DNA from: Mytilus edulis
Lineage: Eukaryota; Mollusca; Bivalvia; Mytilida; Mytilidae
Assembly: GCF_963676685.1 (NCBI RefSeq)
Contig: NC_092356.1
Span: 43,921,601-43,985,600, forward strand
DNA length: 64,000 bases
Reading direction: 5' to 3'
Of this stretch, positions 10,976 to 22,325 are shown one piece after another (positions within the stretch are counted from its first letter, which is position 1; each line of letters starts with the position of its first letter). Under the pieces are notes generated by a model. The model was not told the DNA's origin. It worked only from the letters and a program-made list of their open reading frames with translations, and did not search any database. The position numbers and the translations under genes are program-made.

Positions 10976-11564
10976 TATTAATTTTTGTTGTAACGTATGT
11001 ATACCATTTCTTGTACATGTATTGTAAACAATCAGATTTTTAATGGTGAAATTCAAGTTGGATGAAATGTAATTTTGGGTTTTAAATCTTTGAGTAAAGC
11101 CTTATTTCCTTCGGTCTTTTTAAAAAAAATTCTATTGACAGCCTGAAAATTGGCTTTTTGTAGCATTTATCATTTTCGTTTTTCCAATCAATTAATCCAA
11201 GACTGTGGCATATCAGGAAGTCTGTAAATAAAACATATAGAGTTTTTAAAATATACCCGAAGCTTTCTAGTGAACTTATTTCCAAGTCTTTTCTTCTTTT
11301 TTAATTTAAGAAGCTGGAAATATATGCAATTAATTCTCATCTTGTTCTCACTTGTCTCATATTAATATTTGGTACATGTGTAAATAAGGGCTCCTTATTG
11401 TTTCTTGTTAAACACTTGTCACATTTGTCAAACGAGATTAAGTTTTTTTTAATTAGAAATAGAAATAATTTGATCTCGATCAAAACTGTTTATGAGAATA
11501 CTAAAAATAGCAGGATAGTTTGAAACTTTACAAGACAAAATGAATACAGATTTAATAAAAGCAT

Positions 11565-11820
11565 CACTAGTATACTGCTATTCAATAGTCAGACTTCGAT
11601 TAACCTAAAACAAACCCGGTTAGCAAACTAAAAATTAGGAAAACACATTAACTTTAACAACGGAAATATTAAGCAGCAAAGAACTCACCTCACCTATAGG
11701 AACAGGAACGTTTCTCTAACTTCATCATATATAAGTTCAATTAATCCAGAAAAAGGTAAAACAATACAATTCTACCGTCCAACCACTATCACTGGAGCGC
11801 TTGTATTTTCTGTGAGTACG
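11565..11820 (+). repeat. Family G fragment and a single copy of the 18.5-kb minisatellite unit
   Basis: About 11565-11690 has TATACTGCTATTCAATAG, ACAAACCCGGTTAGCAAACT and AAGCAGCAAAGAAC-like words, which resemble the copies at 50345-50530 and 59125-59300. Just after it, 11762-11815 carries CCGTCCAACCACTATCACTG and GAGCGCTTGTATTTTCTG, a single unit of the three-copy tandem at 18535-18725. Confidence 0.5.
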
Positions 11821-11896
11821 GACACACTCTAGATTTTCCAGCACTGAAGCAAAAGTACAATACACTAACTTAAAGGATGTTCTTATCCCATTCATG

Positions 11897-12037
11897 AATT
11901 ACCATAGCCGTATTTGGCACAACTTTCTGGAATTCTGCGTCGTCCTTCAACTTTATATTTGTTTGTCTTTCAAACTTTTTTTTTATCTAAGCGTCACTGA
12001 AGAGTCTTATGTACACGAAACGCGCGTCTGGCGTACC
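11897..12037 (-). repeat. Family F repeat, reverse
   Basis: Reads GCCGTATTTGGCACAACTTT, CGTCCTTCAACTTTATATTT, AAGCGTCACTGAAGAGTCTT and GTACACGAAACGCGCGTCTG. This is the reverse complement order of the copy at 9688-9905. Confidence 0.7.
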
Positions 12038-12044
12038 AATTCGG

Positions 12045-12440
12045 GAGCGGACATTTTAGCGCATTGATAGGACACTTTAGCGAACAATATCGGACGTTTT
12101 ATCGCCACAGTAGAACCCATTTTAGCGTTTAATTTTTAACCCATTTTAGCAAAATCAAAATTGTTAATGCCCATTTTAGCGAAATATTTGCAACCCATCA
12201 TAATAAACAATATATAATAAATTAATTAAACACTTAAATTGACTCAAGACAACACACTATAAAACATATCATGTCCATTAAAATACAGCGCTAAAAGTCT
12301 GAAAGATTAAATCAAATGTTAAAAGTCCATTCTAATCTGGAATATGTTTCCTAGATAAACAACAGACCTAAAAGTCTAAAAAGTTAAATGAAATGTTAAA
12401 ATCCGTTGTAGCCTAGAATTAAAATCCTAGAGAAAGTAAT
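12045..12440. repeat. TTTTAGCG word cluster and a 77-bp tandem duplication
   Basis: From 12045 to 12190 the words ACATTTTAGCG, ACACTTTAGCG and CCCATTTTAGC recur at least five times at uneven spacing. From 12291 a unit starting CTAAAAGTCT recurs at 12368, a 77-nt period with about 80% similarity by eye. No coding signal is present. It looks like the decayed end of an unidentified element that begins right at the family F boundary. Confidence 0.5.
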
Positions 12441-13599
12441 ATTAAGGGGCTCTGGATATACTCCCTGTACAATACTGTTCATAAGCTTGGTACCTTTGAT
12501 AACTATCGAACCTGTTCTTCATCCGGATATAAAACGAAAATAAGTTGTCCTGACAAAACTTATCTTATGAAAACAATGAAAATTTGTACCTTTTGGGATG
12601 AAATTGATTCTTAAAGTAAGGAAATTGAAAAAAATCAATGATTTTCTTCTATAACTGATGATAAACATCTACACTCTTACAATTTTAGAAAAAAATATAT
12701 TTAAGCAATGACGTTGTGCTATTTTTATTGTTGAGACGTCGGATCCTGAAACGGTGCATTTCAAACATAATCGTCCTAAAGAAGACATTGGTGTGGACAC
12801 GAAGGGTTTCTAGTCATTGCTATTTCATCGTTTTTATGTAATAATTTCAAAAGTCAACTCTATAATGATACTGCATCATTGGAGTCAAAGTGTCCACTAA
12901 ACAGTTATTGTCTTTATCCTGCAATTATTTATGTTTGTTGTTTGTGCTTTGAAAGACACAAAAACTTCATTTTGTTTGCATTTATATTCGATTTAAAATC
13001 CCTTGGGGACCGCGTAGTAATATTAAAAACACACATTCAACTGAAGACGGGTTCGCAAAAAAGAATCTCGAATGGTCAACAATAATACATCGCTTAAGGT
13101 GAAAAATTATCTATTTGAACATAAAAACTAATTTCAACAGTAAAAACAAATAACAAAGCATTGTCCAATTTGAAACAGAAGTGTACGAGTTGTCCTACGC
13201 TTCAGAATTTTTAACTGAACTTGACATTCACTTAACATACATGCTGAAATTGACATGGTTGATTTTGTTACACATGTACACATTCAAGTTTTGAAATGAA
13301 TGATTGTCGTCGTAGAGAATAATGCTATTCATGTTTTTCTGTTATCAGAAAATTGGTTTAGTTCTTATTGCTCTTACAAAATGTTTGAAAACAAACAAAA
13401 CGTATAAAGTCAAACAATACGTCATTTGAATGCGACTGCAATACACATTATGATGTCACGCAGGTTCATACACCACTCGTAACAGCAATACACAAACGTA
13501 TTCCGGCAGGAGGCGGAGCTTTAAAGCGATATCTGTATAGTATATACAGCATAGCGATATATATTGGGTTGCATCTGTATAGTAGGACTCACAATTGCA
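12441..13599. other. Intergenic spacer
   Basis: AT-rich sequence with no recognised gene. A perfect short palindrome, CTGTATAGTATATACAG, lies at about 13533-13549, close to a GGAGGCGGAGC word resembling the duplicated upstream block of copy 1. The open frame at 12879-13085 has no family features. Confidence 0.35.
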
Positions 13600-14161
13600 G
13601 GATAAAAAAAAAGATTTAAAAGGACAAAACTGCAAAGCTTACACGTCATACAAAGAACATACCTCGTGAAAAATTGCGTTTAAAGTGTCTGCCATTGTAT
13701 AAATACTCTGTTTATTTACAAAATAGAACATTTAACGGAAATCTATATACATCATATACTAGTATCAAAATGATATTGATAACAGATCATTATTTAACAA
13801 AAACATCAAGTACATAAGTATCTGAAAATGTGACATTAGTTTTACGTTGAATGACATATATTGAATTTTAATTTGATTTTATAATTACATTTGAATTCAT
13901 GCATTAAATTAAATACATGTAATCATGAAATTTCGTAAACAATTTTATTAATTGATTTGTCAATTATCAAACAATTACTTTGAACTATTTACAATTTCGC
14001 ACATAGGATACAATTAGGACGTCCTAACATAAGATGCGTCTGAGAAAGCGTCGAGACACAACTTAAGAGTGTCATAAGTTGATCCTGAGTCCATCCTAAA
14101 ATTGGTCTTATCTCTGACTTAGAACGAATCTTAGGATACTTTCGAGAACACCAACCCAGAT

Positions 14162-14193
14162 TGTTTGTCTGGAAAATCCGCCGGAGACAAACA
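14162..14193 (-). other. Inverted repeat just past the stop of copy 3
   Basis: TGTTTGTCT (14162-14170) and AGACAAACA (14185-14193) form a 9-bp stem around a loop containing CCGCCGG. It lies within about 10-40 nt of the copy 3 stop, in the 3' UTR. Copy 4 has a shorter counterpart with a different stem at 19946-19975. Confidence 0.55.
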
Positions 14194-14200
14194 GCTCTTT

Positions 14201-16928
14201 TTACCTTTGATATTGCTTCTCTTTTATTTTTTTTACAAAGTCAAATTCCGAAATCACCAATGAATCACATGTGCCTCGAGTTATTTCAAAGTGTTCGCTC
14301 CATTCTGACGATGGTATCTTTAATACTGTTGAACTTTGATTTAAATTCTGACAAAAGTCTTCAACTTCTTTTCTGACAGTTTTAAAATACAACACTTCTT
14401 CGTGAAACAGTAATTCCGTTTTGATTTGGCGCCACAGTTTTAAGTAAAAATGTCTATACAACATGTAATCTATTTCAGATAATTGACTATACCTTGTCCT
14501 ATCATTCTCACCAATATTAATTTCTTTGTTACCTGTGTTTCTATTTGCATTTTTTCTGATATAAAGTATATCTTTTGTAGACCATTTTAAAATACGCTTT
14601 AACAAAATCATGGACTCATCAAAATGTTCAACTACGATAACTAATGAAAATTCCTTGTCAAGCTGTTCAATATATCTTTGAATGTCGTTTCGTCTTGAGC
14701 TGGAATTGACAAGAAATTCTAGGGAAAAACCATAATCTATTGCCATTCTGTTTTTAGTAAAACTGTAAAAAGCATACTTTTTAATTGATATAGATAGATC
14801 ATGTTTCTCTGGATCTTCAAGGAAGTCTGTTATTGCTCTAGGTCCAGATATATTAAATTGATCAAACATCGTTGGAAAGTATAGCATCATCGATATAAAG
14901 TAATCAAATGGATCTCGAATTGTACCAATGTAAACAGTGTCATTTGGAAGAATGTTTTCAAACGCTGTCCTGTTATATAGAACGTGTAAGCATAAAATAT
15001 CAAAATGGGTAGCTGATAACGGTATTGACCGAATGTTTGTCGGTGTAACTGTCTCTAATAAACTTATAACATGAGGATATATTGCATTAACAGATGGCAT
15101 GACAAATGTTAAGTTTCTTTCTGTTCCAAAACGAAACAAAATATTCTGTATAGTTGTGCTAGCCGCCTTGTGAACTTTAAGAAATGCAATATGACGAACT
15201 TCCTGTTGCAATACATTTAACTGAATCGGTAATTCCCGCTTTTCAATGGTTCTGAATGCAATATAAATCATGGGTGCAGTAGTGATCACTACCAAAACCG
15301 CTAGGCGTATCAAACTACAAGATATAATTGAACATTTAGTCAGAAAAATATTCAAAAACCACATCCCCCCCCCCAAAAAAAAACACCAACCAAGAAAAAT
15401 TACGGATTTTGCGGGTTTAGATAATTTTAAAATTGCAAAAGCAATATTTCGTATTCATATTCAGCCGGAAACCCGGTTGAAATAGAACAAAAGAATCGAA
15501 GCTCTTTGTTAGAGAAGGCGATAAATGTTTACTGTAATTTTTACCATAGTGACACAAATTTTAAAAGTTAATCGAAACAAACAAAATTACAATTTTTTTC
15601 TCAATTACGAAGTGTTTTATTTTGAAAACACCATTTGCAGAAGTTCTTAATTTATCTAGTGCATAGTTAAGCAGATCAATAAGATATCAAGTCGACGACA
15701 TGGGTATCTTTCAAGTTGGATGTAGAAAATGCATAACCTCCGATTTAAAAAAAATATTTACCACGGACGGAAAACATATCAATTTATTATTTCAGTAATT
15801 TTCCTGTCCGTCCTTCTATTATGTGACTCAAGAAAAAATTCCCAAAAATGGGTAACAATTGTATCGAAAAGAGAAAATCGGGTGAACCTTTTTATGTTAG
15901 GGCGTGTTTGAGTTGAATACTTTGTCTTGATATCGTACAAAGCAAGAACATTTCATACATCGTCTCGCTTCAGATTCTATCATTTTTATATATCAAAGCT
16001 ACAGGTTGACTTTATAACATAAAAAAATCACAGTACTAAAAGATGAAATATATGGGTCAAGTGAAATATCTATCGAATGAATCACAAAAACAGAGTAGGT
16101 GTGTTTGAATAGCTATTTTTTTTACTGAAAGTACTTGACGACAGTCTTTCAAGTTGGATGATGAAAATGCATATCTTCAAAAAGTTTTAATTTTTTGTGT
16201 GTGATAACAAGGGTTTACAGTCTTCTAACACTAAACGAATATAGTCTGCCCTTCCACGAAATATTTGATTAGATTTTTTTTAAATGTTTAAGAATTTTCG
16301 AAAATTCCACCTGACAACCGATCAGACAATAGTTTTAAGTTGAATCAATGCAGACAAGATCATTAACTGATGCTAATTAGCTAGTTGATACATTTGTCTT
16401 TTAAAATACAACTGACATATAAGGATCGTAATGGTGCAATGTGGATAATTTTATCGGTTTCTTAAACCAAATTGGTAGCGCGTCATCCCTACAATGGCTT
16501 CCATTTCTACGATTGTGAAAATGAACTGGCGTAATGGGGAGATAATTTTGACGAAGTAGAATCCTGACTGTAATGCAACTGCTGTACAGTAATTAAATTG
16601 AACGCATGTTTTAAATCTGCTTTATCGCCCGTAGACCAGAAAACGATACAATTGATTATGAAATTTGCAAAACAGCAGAAATATAGAAGTTATAAGTGAA
16701 GATTATTTTTCTTAAATTAAATTGAAAATTAAAGGTATGCTTCAACATTTTTCAACAAAATGCGAATCATAAGATAGTGTTTTGCTTTTAATAATTAAAA
16801 TTGTCAATTATGGTATTTATACATAAGTTTAAAATAATTTGAAATGATCTGGATATATGGGTTTTACTAGAACCAATATTTAATGAATTTTCAGATAAAA
16901 AGACTTACCGATAGGTTGCCACTCGCAT
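14201..16928 (-). CDS. Galactose-3-O-sulfotransferase-like enzyme, copy 3 (two exons)
   Basis: Third member of the cluster. Exon 1 at 16909-16928 encodes M-R-V-A-T-Y-R with its last codon split CG|T. Exon 2 is 14201-15314. The intron at 15315-16908 (1594 nt) starts GTAAGT and ends TCTTGTAG. The spliced protein is 377 aa with an anchor at about residues 8-27, LKVHKAASTT at 52-61, TIRDPFDYFIS at about 138-148, and conserved DRTRYSQLSEID and EVLYFKTVRKEVEDFC. The unspliced frame would begin on TTG in an intronic G-run (C-run on the plus strand) and has no paralogue support. Exon 1 matches copy 4 in 19 of 20 coding bases. The gene appears intact. Predicted role: PAPS-dependent sulfation of galactose on glycans in the Golgi lumen; the exact acceptor cannot be told from sequence. 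Confidence 0.87.
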
Positions 16929-18003
16929 TTTCCTATTTGTACAAAATACAATTATTGTTATTATTGTATTTATATCATGTATAGTTATATTGTTTTTGTT
17001 TACTGGCATGGACAACAGATGTAGTTTCTTTTGTTCATGTATAGATTTATTTGAAATTTTTTACTTAGTCTATCTTAAAACAATTGAATTCAGAAACATG
17101 ACCTTGTTCATATTATATAATGCTAATGAATAAATATATACATAGTCATGAGCAGAGGCTTCATAAATTGATGATATGATTGTACACTATTTAATCCATA
17201 GATTTTCAATTAATTTACAATTTATGTATTACACTTACTTGATTATTTATGATTACCTAATTCATAAAAACGTATCTGATTCGAGATTTAGGGAATCATA
17301 TTGCCAATGTACTGATATCGGTATTTTGTGTGAATAAATATAATATCTTACTTCGCTTTTCATTAAAATCAAATCCGTAAAAAAATACTTTACTTTTATA
17401 AAATAATAAGTTAAAGAGAATCAATATAATTTCATTTAAAGATTATGTTACATTGGCATTCTTTTAATGTAAAAAGCTGTTTCCTTATTGGGAACATGAG
17501 TATTTTATGTAGCAAAACATGTTTTCAATTGTAAGAGTGTTGTTGAGTGTTTTTGCAGTACACAATTTAAATCTGTTAAAGTTCAATTATACTTTGCCAA
17601 ATCACCATACATTTTAAGAAAATTTGACAGATGATTTTTTTTTTATTTTAAAAGAGAACATAAATGTAGCAAAAGTTACATTTTTTTCCTGTTTTCAGTT
17701 TTATACTGATAGATGGACTTATTTTTTTTTGAAAAAAGATTTCTACAAAGAGCCTGGTATTGCATGTCTTAGATTTATTAACCCTCGTGGATTGTTATTA
17801 ACCTTGGGGAGCAGACAACAGTATACCACAATACATTCAAGGAATAAATATGTGTGTTATTTTTTTTTTTATAGTAAACTGTTATCTCTAATGCATATGA
17901 TACGTCTCCTAGGATAAAAAATGACAATAATATACTGCCAATAACAAGCAACCCCTTCTGTTCATATGATCATTTCCATGATGGACGCCAAATTAAACTA
18001 TTT
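16929..18003. repeat. 5' flank of copy 3, duplicated with copy 4
   Basis: The sequence around 16929-17170 and 17400-17700 matches 21490-21640 and 22327-22860 upstream of copy 4. Both share CATGGACAACAGATGTAG-like words, GAATTCAGAAACATGACC, CATAGTCATGAGCAGAGGCT and CCATACATTTTAAGAAAATT. It contains the likely 5' UTR and promoter; no core promoter motif is certain. The open frame at 17624-17917 is not supported as a gene. Confidence 0.65.
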
Positions 18004-18250
18004 AAAATGAAAATGAAACAAATCATAAAAAAGAAAAAGAAAAACACAAGACTATAAAAGGCTAGAGGTTCTGGATTTGAGACATGGGCTTTACTTAGCC
18101 GGGGTTAAACATGTTTTGTTAGATCTCCCATTCCGTCACTATACCTCTAGTCAATGTGGGATAAACAAACATAATCTAATGAAAACAGTTAACCTCACTT
18201 AAAATAAAATAGTCGTGTTTTTTTTTTATGATTTGTTTCATTTTCATTTT
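18004..18250. mobile_element. 247-bp miniature element with terminal inverted repeats
   Basis: The left end 18004-18032 (AAAATGAAAATGAAACAAAT ...) and the right end 18222-18250 are reverse complements over about 29 bp, with a looser match further in (ACAC.AGACTAT). The interior has AAAAGGCTAGAGG and CCTCTAGTCAATGTGGG. A related copy upstream of copy 4 (about 22855-23030) keeps the left end and centre but lacks the right repeat. No target duplication is clear. Confidence 0.6.
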
Positions 18251-18446
18251 AGATTAAGTTTTATTTTTTATTTTTGGTTTTTTAGGCTATGTTGTGACAG
18301 CCAATTATTGGTGTAGGAAGCCGAAGTGCCCGGAGTAGATATGTTCTGTCTTTTTTAAAGGAATTAGCAGAATCAAAATCAGCAACGTTTTACATCATAA
18401 TGACTAACAACTAAAATTCCACTTGATTCTGAAAATCAGTGTTTTG

Positions 18447-18850
18447 ATATTTGTATATAGACTTCCCGTTTCGACTTTTTCTCGGAGTTCGGTACCAAAA
18501 GGTAGGGGGGTCTACCTAAGACTCCACAAAAGGTAGACAATACAATTCAGCCGTCCAACCACTCTTATCGGAGCGCTTGTGTTTTCTGCGGTGAAGGAGA
18601 CAATACAGCCGTCCAACCACTTTTATCGGAGCGCTTGTGTTTTCTGCGGTGATGGACACAATTCAGCTGTCAAACCACTCTTATCGGAGCGCTTGTGTTT
18701 TCTGCGGTTTAAGACACAATTCAAGAGTTTCACCGCATCATTGGAGTAATGTTAAGAACATTATTTCATTCGTTTGATGTGTTTGAGCTTTTGATTTTGC
18801 CACTTGATATATTTTCCTTTAAGTTCGGTATTTTTCTTATTCTTATTTTT
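18447..18850 (-). repeat. Family D pieces flanking a three-copy tandem repeat
   Basis: GACTTCCCGTTTCGAC and GGAGTTCGGTACC at 18447-18505, then TTTGATGTGTTTGAGCTTTT and AGTTCGGTATTTTTCTTATT at 18770-18845, are family D in reverse. Between them, 18535-18725 holds three units of about 63-65 bp. Each unit has a CC(A/C)GTC.AACCACT block, ATCGGAGCGCTTGTG and TTTTCTGCGGT. Confidence 0.65.
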
Positions 18851-19083
18851 TTTTAAATCAACAGCAGGAATTTCCTACACACCTCAACTTTTACCTTTTT
18901 CAAGTTATTCGTTATGTATCAGCACAACTTTCTTTGTAGTATATTCAAATTCAACGCAATGAATGGCAATTAAAAAAAATAGATTAAACAGCACAACACT
19001 ACATAACTTTCACGTCATACCACATAACATACTTCGCGAAAAATTGCGTTTAAATTGTGTGCATTTGTATAAATACTCTATAT

Positions 19084-19285
19084 AGATAAAGGCAGATGTG
19101 GTGTGAGTGCCAATGAGACAACTCTCCATCCAAATAACAATTTAAAAAAGTAAACCATTATAGGTTAAAGTACGGCCTTCAACACGGAGCCTTGGCTCAC
19201 ACCGAACAACAAGCTATAAAGGGCCCCAAAATTACTAGTATAAAACCATTCAAACGGGAAACCAACGGCCTAATCTGTTTATTAA
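19084..19285 (+). repeat. Family C repeat, diverged
   Basis: Shows CAGATGTGGTGTGAGTGCC, CAATGAGACAACTCTCCATC, TACGGCCTTCAACACGGAG, AGCTATAAAGGGCCCC and CCAACGGCCTAAT. It lies in the 3' flank of copy 4 and is absent from the matching flank of copy 3, so it entered after or independently of the duplication. Confidence 0.75.
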
Positions 19286-19667
19286 AGAATAACAACATTT
19301 AATAGAAATCTATGTACATATTATGGCAAACGATATAGATATCAGATAATTGATCAACAAATATACAAAGTACATAAGTATCTAACAATGTGACATTAGC
19401 TTTACATTGAATGGTATATATTTAATCAACTGTTACATACAAAACAATCATCCTGTAGATGCAATGGAGATAATTATTGAACATAAGTAAAACAAAACAA
19501 CAAAGAAAATCTGCTTTTAACAAATTGACAATAATTTCAAATTGAATGTACCAAATGTTACATTTAAAATGATTATTCTGTAGATATAATTAATCTTTCG
19601 ATTTATCACAGAAAAGTTTCACCTGGTCAAATGTACTAACTTCAACAATATTACTAGTGAAAAGTAA

Positions 19668-19935
19668 AATCCCAAAAATACTGAACTCCGAGGAAAATTC
19701 CAAAAGGAAAGTTTCTAATCAATAGCAAAATCAAAATCTCATTCACATCAAACGAATAGATAACAACTGTCATATTCCTGACTTGTTACAGGCATTATCT
19801 TATGTAAAAAAATGGTGAATTGGACCTGGTTTTATAGCTAGTTAAACCTCTCACTTGTATGACAGTCGTATTAAATTCCAATAGATTCACAACGATGCAC
19901 GAACAAAACAAACAGACATAATAGGTAAAAATGTA
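19668..19935 (+). repeat. Family D repeat, near full length
   Basis: Starts AAAAATACTGAACTCCGAGG, contains ATAACAACTGTCATATTCCT, GACTTGTTACAGGCATT, GGACCTGGTTTTATAGCTAG and AAACCTCTCACTTGTATGAC. It ends GAACAAAACAAACAGACATA. It abuts the 3' end of copy 4. Non-coding. Confidence 0.75.
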
Positions 19936-19945
19936 AACAGATTGT

Positions 19946-19975
19946 ATGTTTGAACAATCCGCCGGAGACAAACAT
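19946..19975 (-). other. Inverted repeat just past the stop of copy 4
   Basis: ATGTTTG (19946-19952) and CAAACAT (19969-19975) pair around AACAATCCGCCGGAGA. The position and loop core CCGCCGGAGA match the hairpin past copy 3, but the stem bases differ. Confidence 0.45.
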
Positions 19976-19981
19976 CTATTT

Positions 19982-21489
19982 TTACCTTGGATATTGATTC
20001 TCTTTTATTTTTTTTACAAAGTCAAATTCCGAAATCATTAATGAATCACATGTGCCTCGAGTTATTTCAAAAGTTTCGCTCCATTCTGACGATGGAAACT
20101 TTAACACTGTTGATTTTTTATTTAAATTCTGACAAAAGTCTTCTACTTCTTTTCTGACAGTTTTGAAATACAACACTTCTTCGTGAAACAATAATTCCAT
20201 TTTAATTTGGCGCCACAGTTTTAGGTAAAAATGTCTATACAACATGAAGTCTATTTCAGATAATTGTCTATACCTTGTCCGATCATTCTCCCCAATATTA
20301 ATTTCTTTGTTACCTGTGTTAGTATTTGCATTCTGTCTGATATAAAGTATATCCTTTGTAGACCATTTCAAAATTCGCTTTAACAAAATCATAGACTCAT
20401 CAAAATGTTCCACTATGATAACTAATGCAAATTCTTTGTCCAGCTGCTTAATATATTTGTGAATGTCTTTTTTTCTTGATCTCGAATTAACAAGAAGTTC
20501 CAGCGGAAAACCATAATCTATTGCCATTCTGTTTTTAGTAAAACTGTACAAAGCATACTTTTCAATTGATATAGATGCATCATGTTTCTCTGGATCTTCA
20601 AGAAAATCTGTTATTGCTCTAGGTCCAAATATATTAAATCGATCAAACATCATTGGAAAGTACAGCATCATTGATATAAAGTAATCAAATGGATCTCGAA
20701 GTGTACCAATGTAAACAGTGTCATTTGGAAGAATGTTTTCAAACGCTGTCCTGTTATATAGAACGTGTAGGCATAAAATATCAAAATGGGTGGATGATAA
20801 TGGTATGGACCGAATGTTTTTCGGTGTAACCGTTTCTAATACACTTATCACATTTGGTTGTATTGCATCAACAGCTGGCATGACAAATGTTAAGTTTCGT
20901 TCTGTCCCAAAACGAAACAAAATATTTTGTATAGTTGTGCTAGCCGCCTTGTGAACTTTAAGAAATGCAATATGACGGGCTTCCTGTTGCAATGCATTCA
21001 ACTGAATCGGCAACTCTCGCTTTTCAATGGTTCTGAATGCAATATAAATCATGGGTGCAGTAGTGATCACTACCAAAACCGCTAGGCGTATCAAACTACA
21101 AGATATGATTAAACATAAACTCATAAAAATATACACCCCCCTCCAAAAAACCCCAAACAAAACTAGAAAAAATACGTATTTTGCGGGCTTAGATAAATTA
21201 AAATTGCAAAAGCAATATTTTGTATTCATAGAGCAACTGCTGTACAGTAATTTAATGGAACACATGCTTCAAATCTGATTTATCGCCCGTAGACCAGAAA
21301 ACAATACAATTAGTAAATTTGCAAAACAATAGAAATACTTGCTTTCAATTATTTAAATTGTCAATTATGGTATTTACTGTACATAGCTTTAAAATTTAGT
21401 TGAAATGATCTTGATATATGGGTTTTATAAGAACCAATACTTAATGAACTTTCAGATAAAAAGACTCACCGATAGGTTGCTACTCGCAT
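19982..21489 (-). CDS. Galactose-3-O-sulfotransferase-like enzyme, copy 4 (two exons)
   Basis: Fourth member of the cluster. Exon 1 at 21470-21489 encodes M-R-V-A-T-Y-R, and exon 2 is 19982-21095. The intron at 21096-21469 is 374 nt, starts GTGAGT and ends TCTTGTAG. The spliced protein is 377 aa with an anchor at about residues 8-27, LKVHKAASTT at 52-61, sequons N74, N121 and N131, TLRDPFDYFIS at about 138-148, and the shared C-terminal core. An unspliced frame does open on an ATG at 21265, adding 57 residues before the conserved start. That extension has no match in the paralogues and crosses the conserved acceptor, so I reject it. It is the closest relative of copy 3 and part of a segmental duplication. 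Role as for the other copies: luminal PAPS-dependent sulfotransferase, acceptor unknown. Confidence 0.87.
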
Positions 21490-21640
21490 TTTCCAATTTG
21501 TGCAAATACAATTATTGTTATTATTGTATTTGTATCATATATACATTTTGTAGTTATACTATTTTTGTTTACTGGCGTGGACAACAGATGTAGTTTCTTT
21601 TGTTCATACATAGATTTATTTGAAATTTGTTACTATATAA

Positions 21641-22325
21641 TCTATACTATTAAACGAGAAGACCTCATTTTGGGTGTCGCTTCTCTTCTTTCCACAAGAA
21701 ATTAATCAACACGCCTCTGTGTCCTATAGGTACAGTGCATAGTCACATTTGTCATCCATTCATATGATTATTCAGCTTGAGTTATTTTGGGAGAAAAACG
21801 ATTTTGATACCTTTTCTTAAATTCTCCAGTCATTAAATCATTTACAAAACTCATTGATTACAAAAAAAAAGAAGATGTGGTATGATTGCCATGTTGAGTC
21901 AACTCTCCACAAGAGACCAATATGACACAGAAATTAACAACTATAGGTCACCGTACGACCTTCAACAACGAGCAAAGCCCATACTCCAGGCCCCGAACTG
22001 ACAATGTAAAACAATTCAAACCAGAAAACTAGCGGCCTTATTTATGCACAAAAAATGAACGAAAAACGCATATGTAACACATAAACAAACGACAACCACT
22101 GAAGTACAGGCTCCTTACTTAAATGTTCATAACATACTAAATGTATGTTCATATTGAAATTGATAGAAAACCAAAAATTGGGAATTTTGGAAATAATGAC
22201 CTATGAATTATGATACTTTTGCTGAAATTCTCCAGTCATTCAATATTTTACAAATTTCTTCCAACAACACTTTACATACTTTAAACTTCGCTCTGAATGA
22301 CCGCGATTTCGCGGGTGTGTTCTAG
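21641..22325 (+). mobile_element. Non-autonomous Helitron upstream of copy 4
   Basis: The element begins TCTATACTATTAAACGAG and ends GTGTGTTCTAG. It lies between a host A (21640) and T (22326). Near the 3' end, CCGCGATTTCGCGG (22301-22314) forms a GC-rich hairpin 7 nt before the terminal CTAG. These are the established hallmarks of Helitrons: 5' TC, 3' hairpin plus CTRR, insertion at AT, no target duplication. The matching flank of copy 3 (about 17065-17085) lacks it and runs straight into CAATTGAATTCAGAAACATG. It is 685 bp and encodes no Rep/helicase. Confidence 0.85.
21865..22125 (+). mobile_element. Family C repeat nested in the Helitron
   Basis: AAAAAAAAGAAGATGTGGTA, GACCAATATGACACAGAAAT, CAACGAGCAAAGCCCATA and CAAACGACAACCACTGAAGT identify family C. 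Relative to other copies it lacks the CGCATAGTCAGCTATAAAAGG block between CCCATAC and CCCCGA. It is wholly inside the Helitron, so it inserted into, or was carried by, that element. Confidence 0.75.

Noticed and set aside
21096-21265. 57-residue N-terminal extension of sulfotransferase copy 4 starting on an ATG
   Set aside because: It crosses the conserved splice acceptor, is not shared by the paralogues, and the micro-exon model gives a consistent start.
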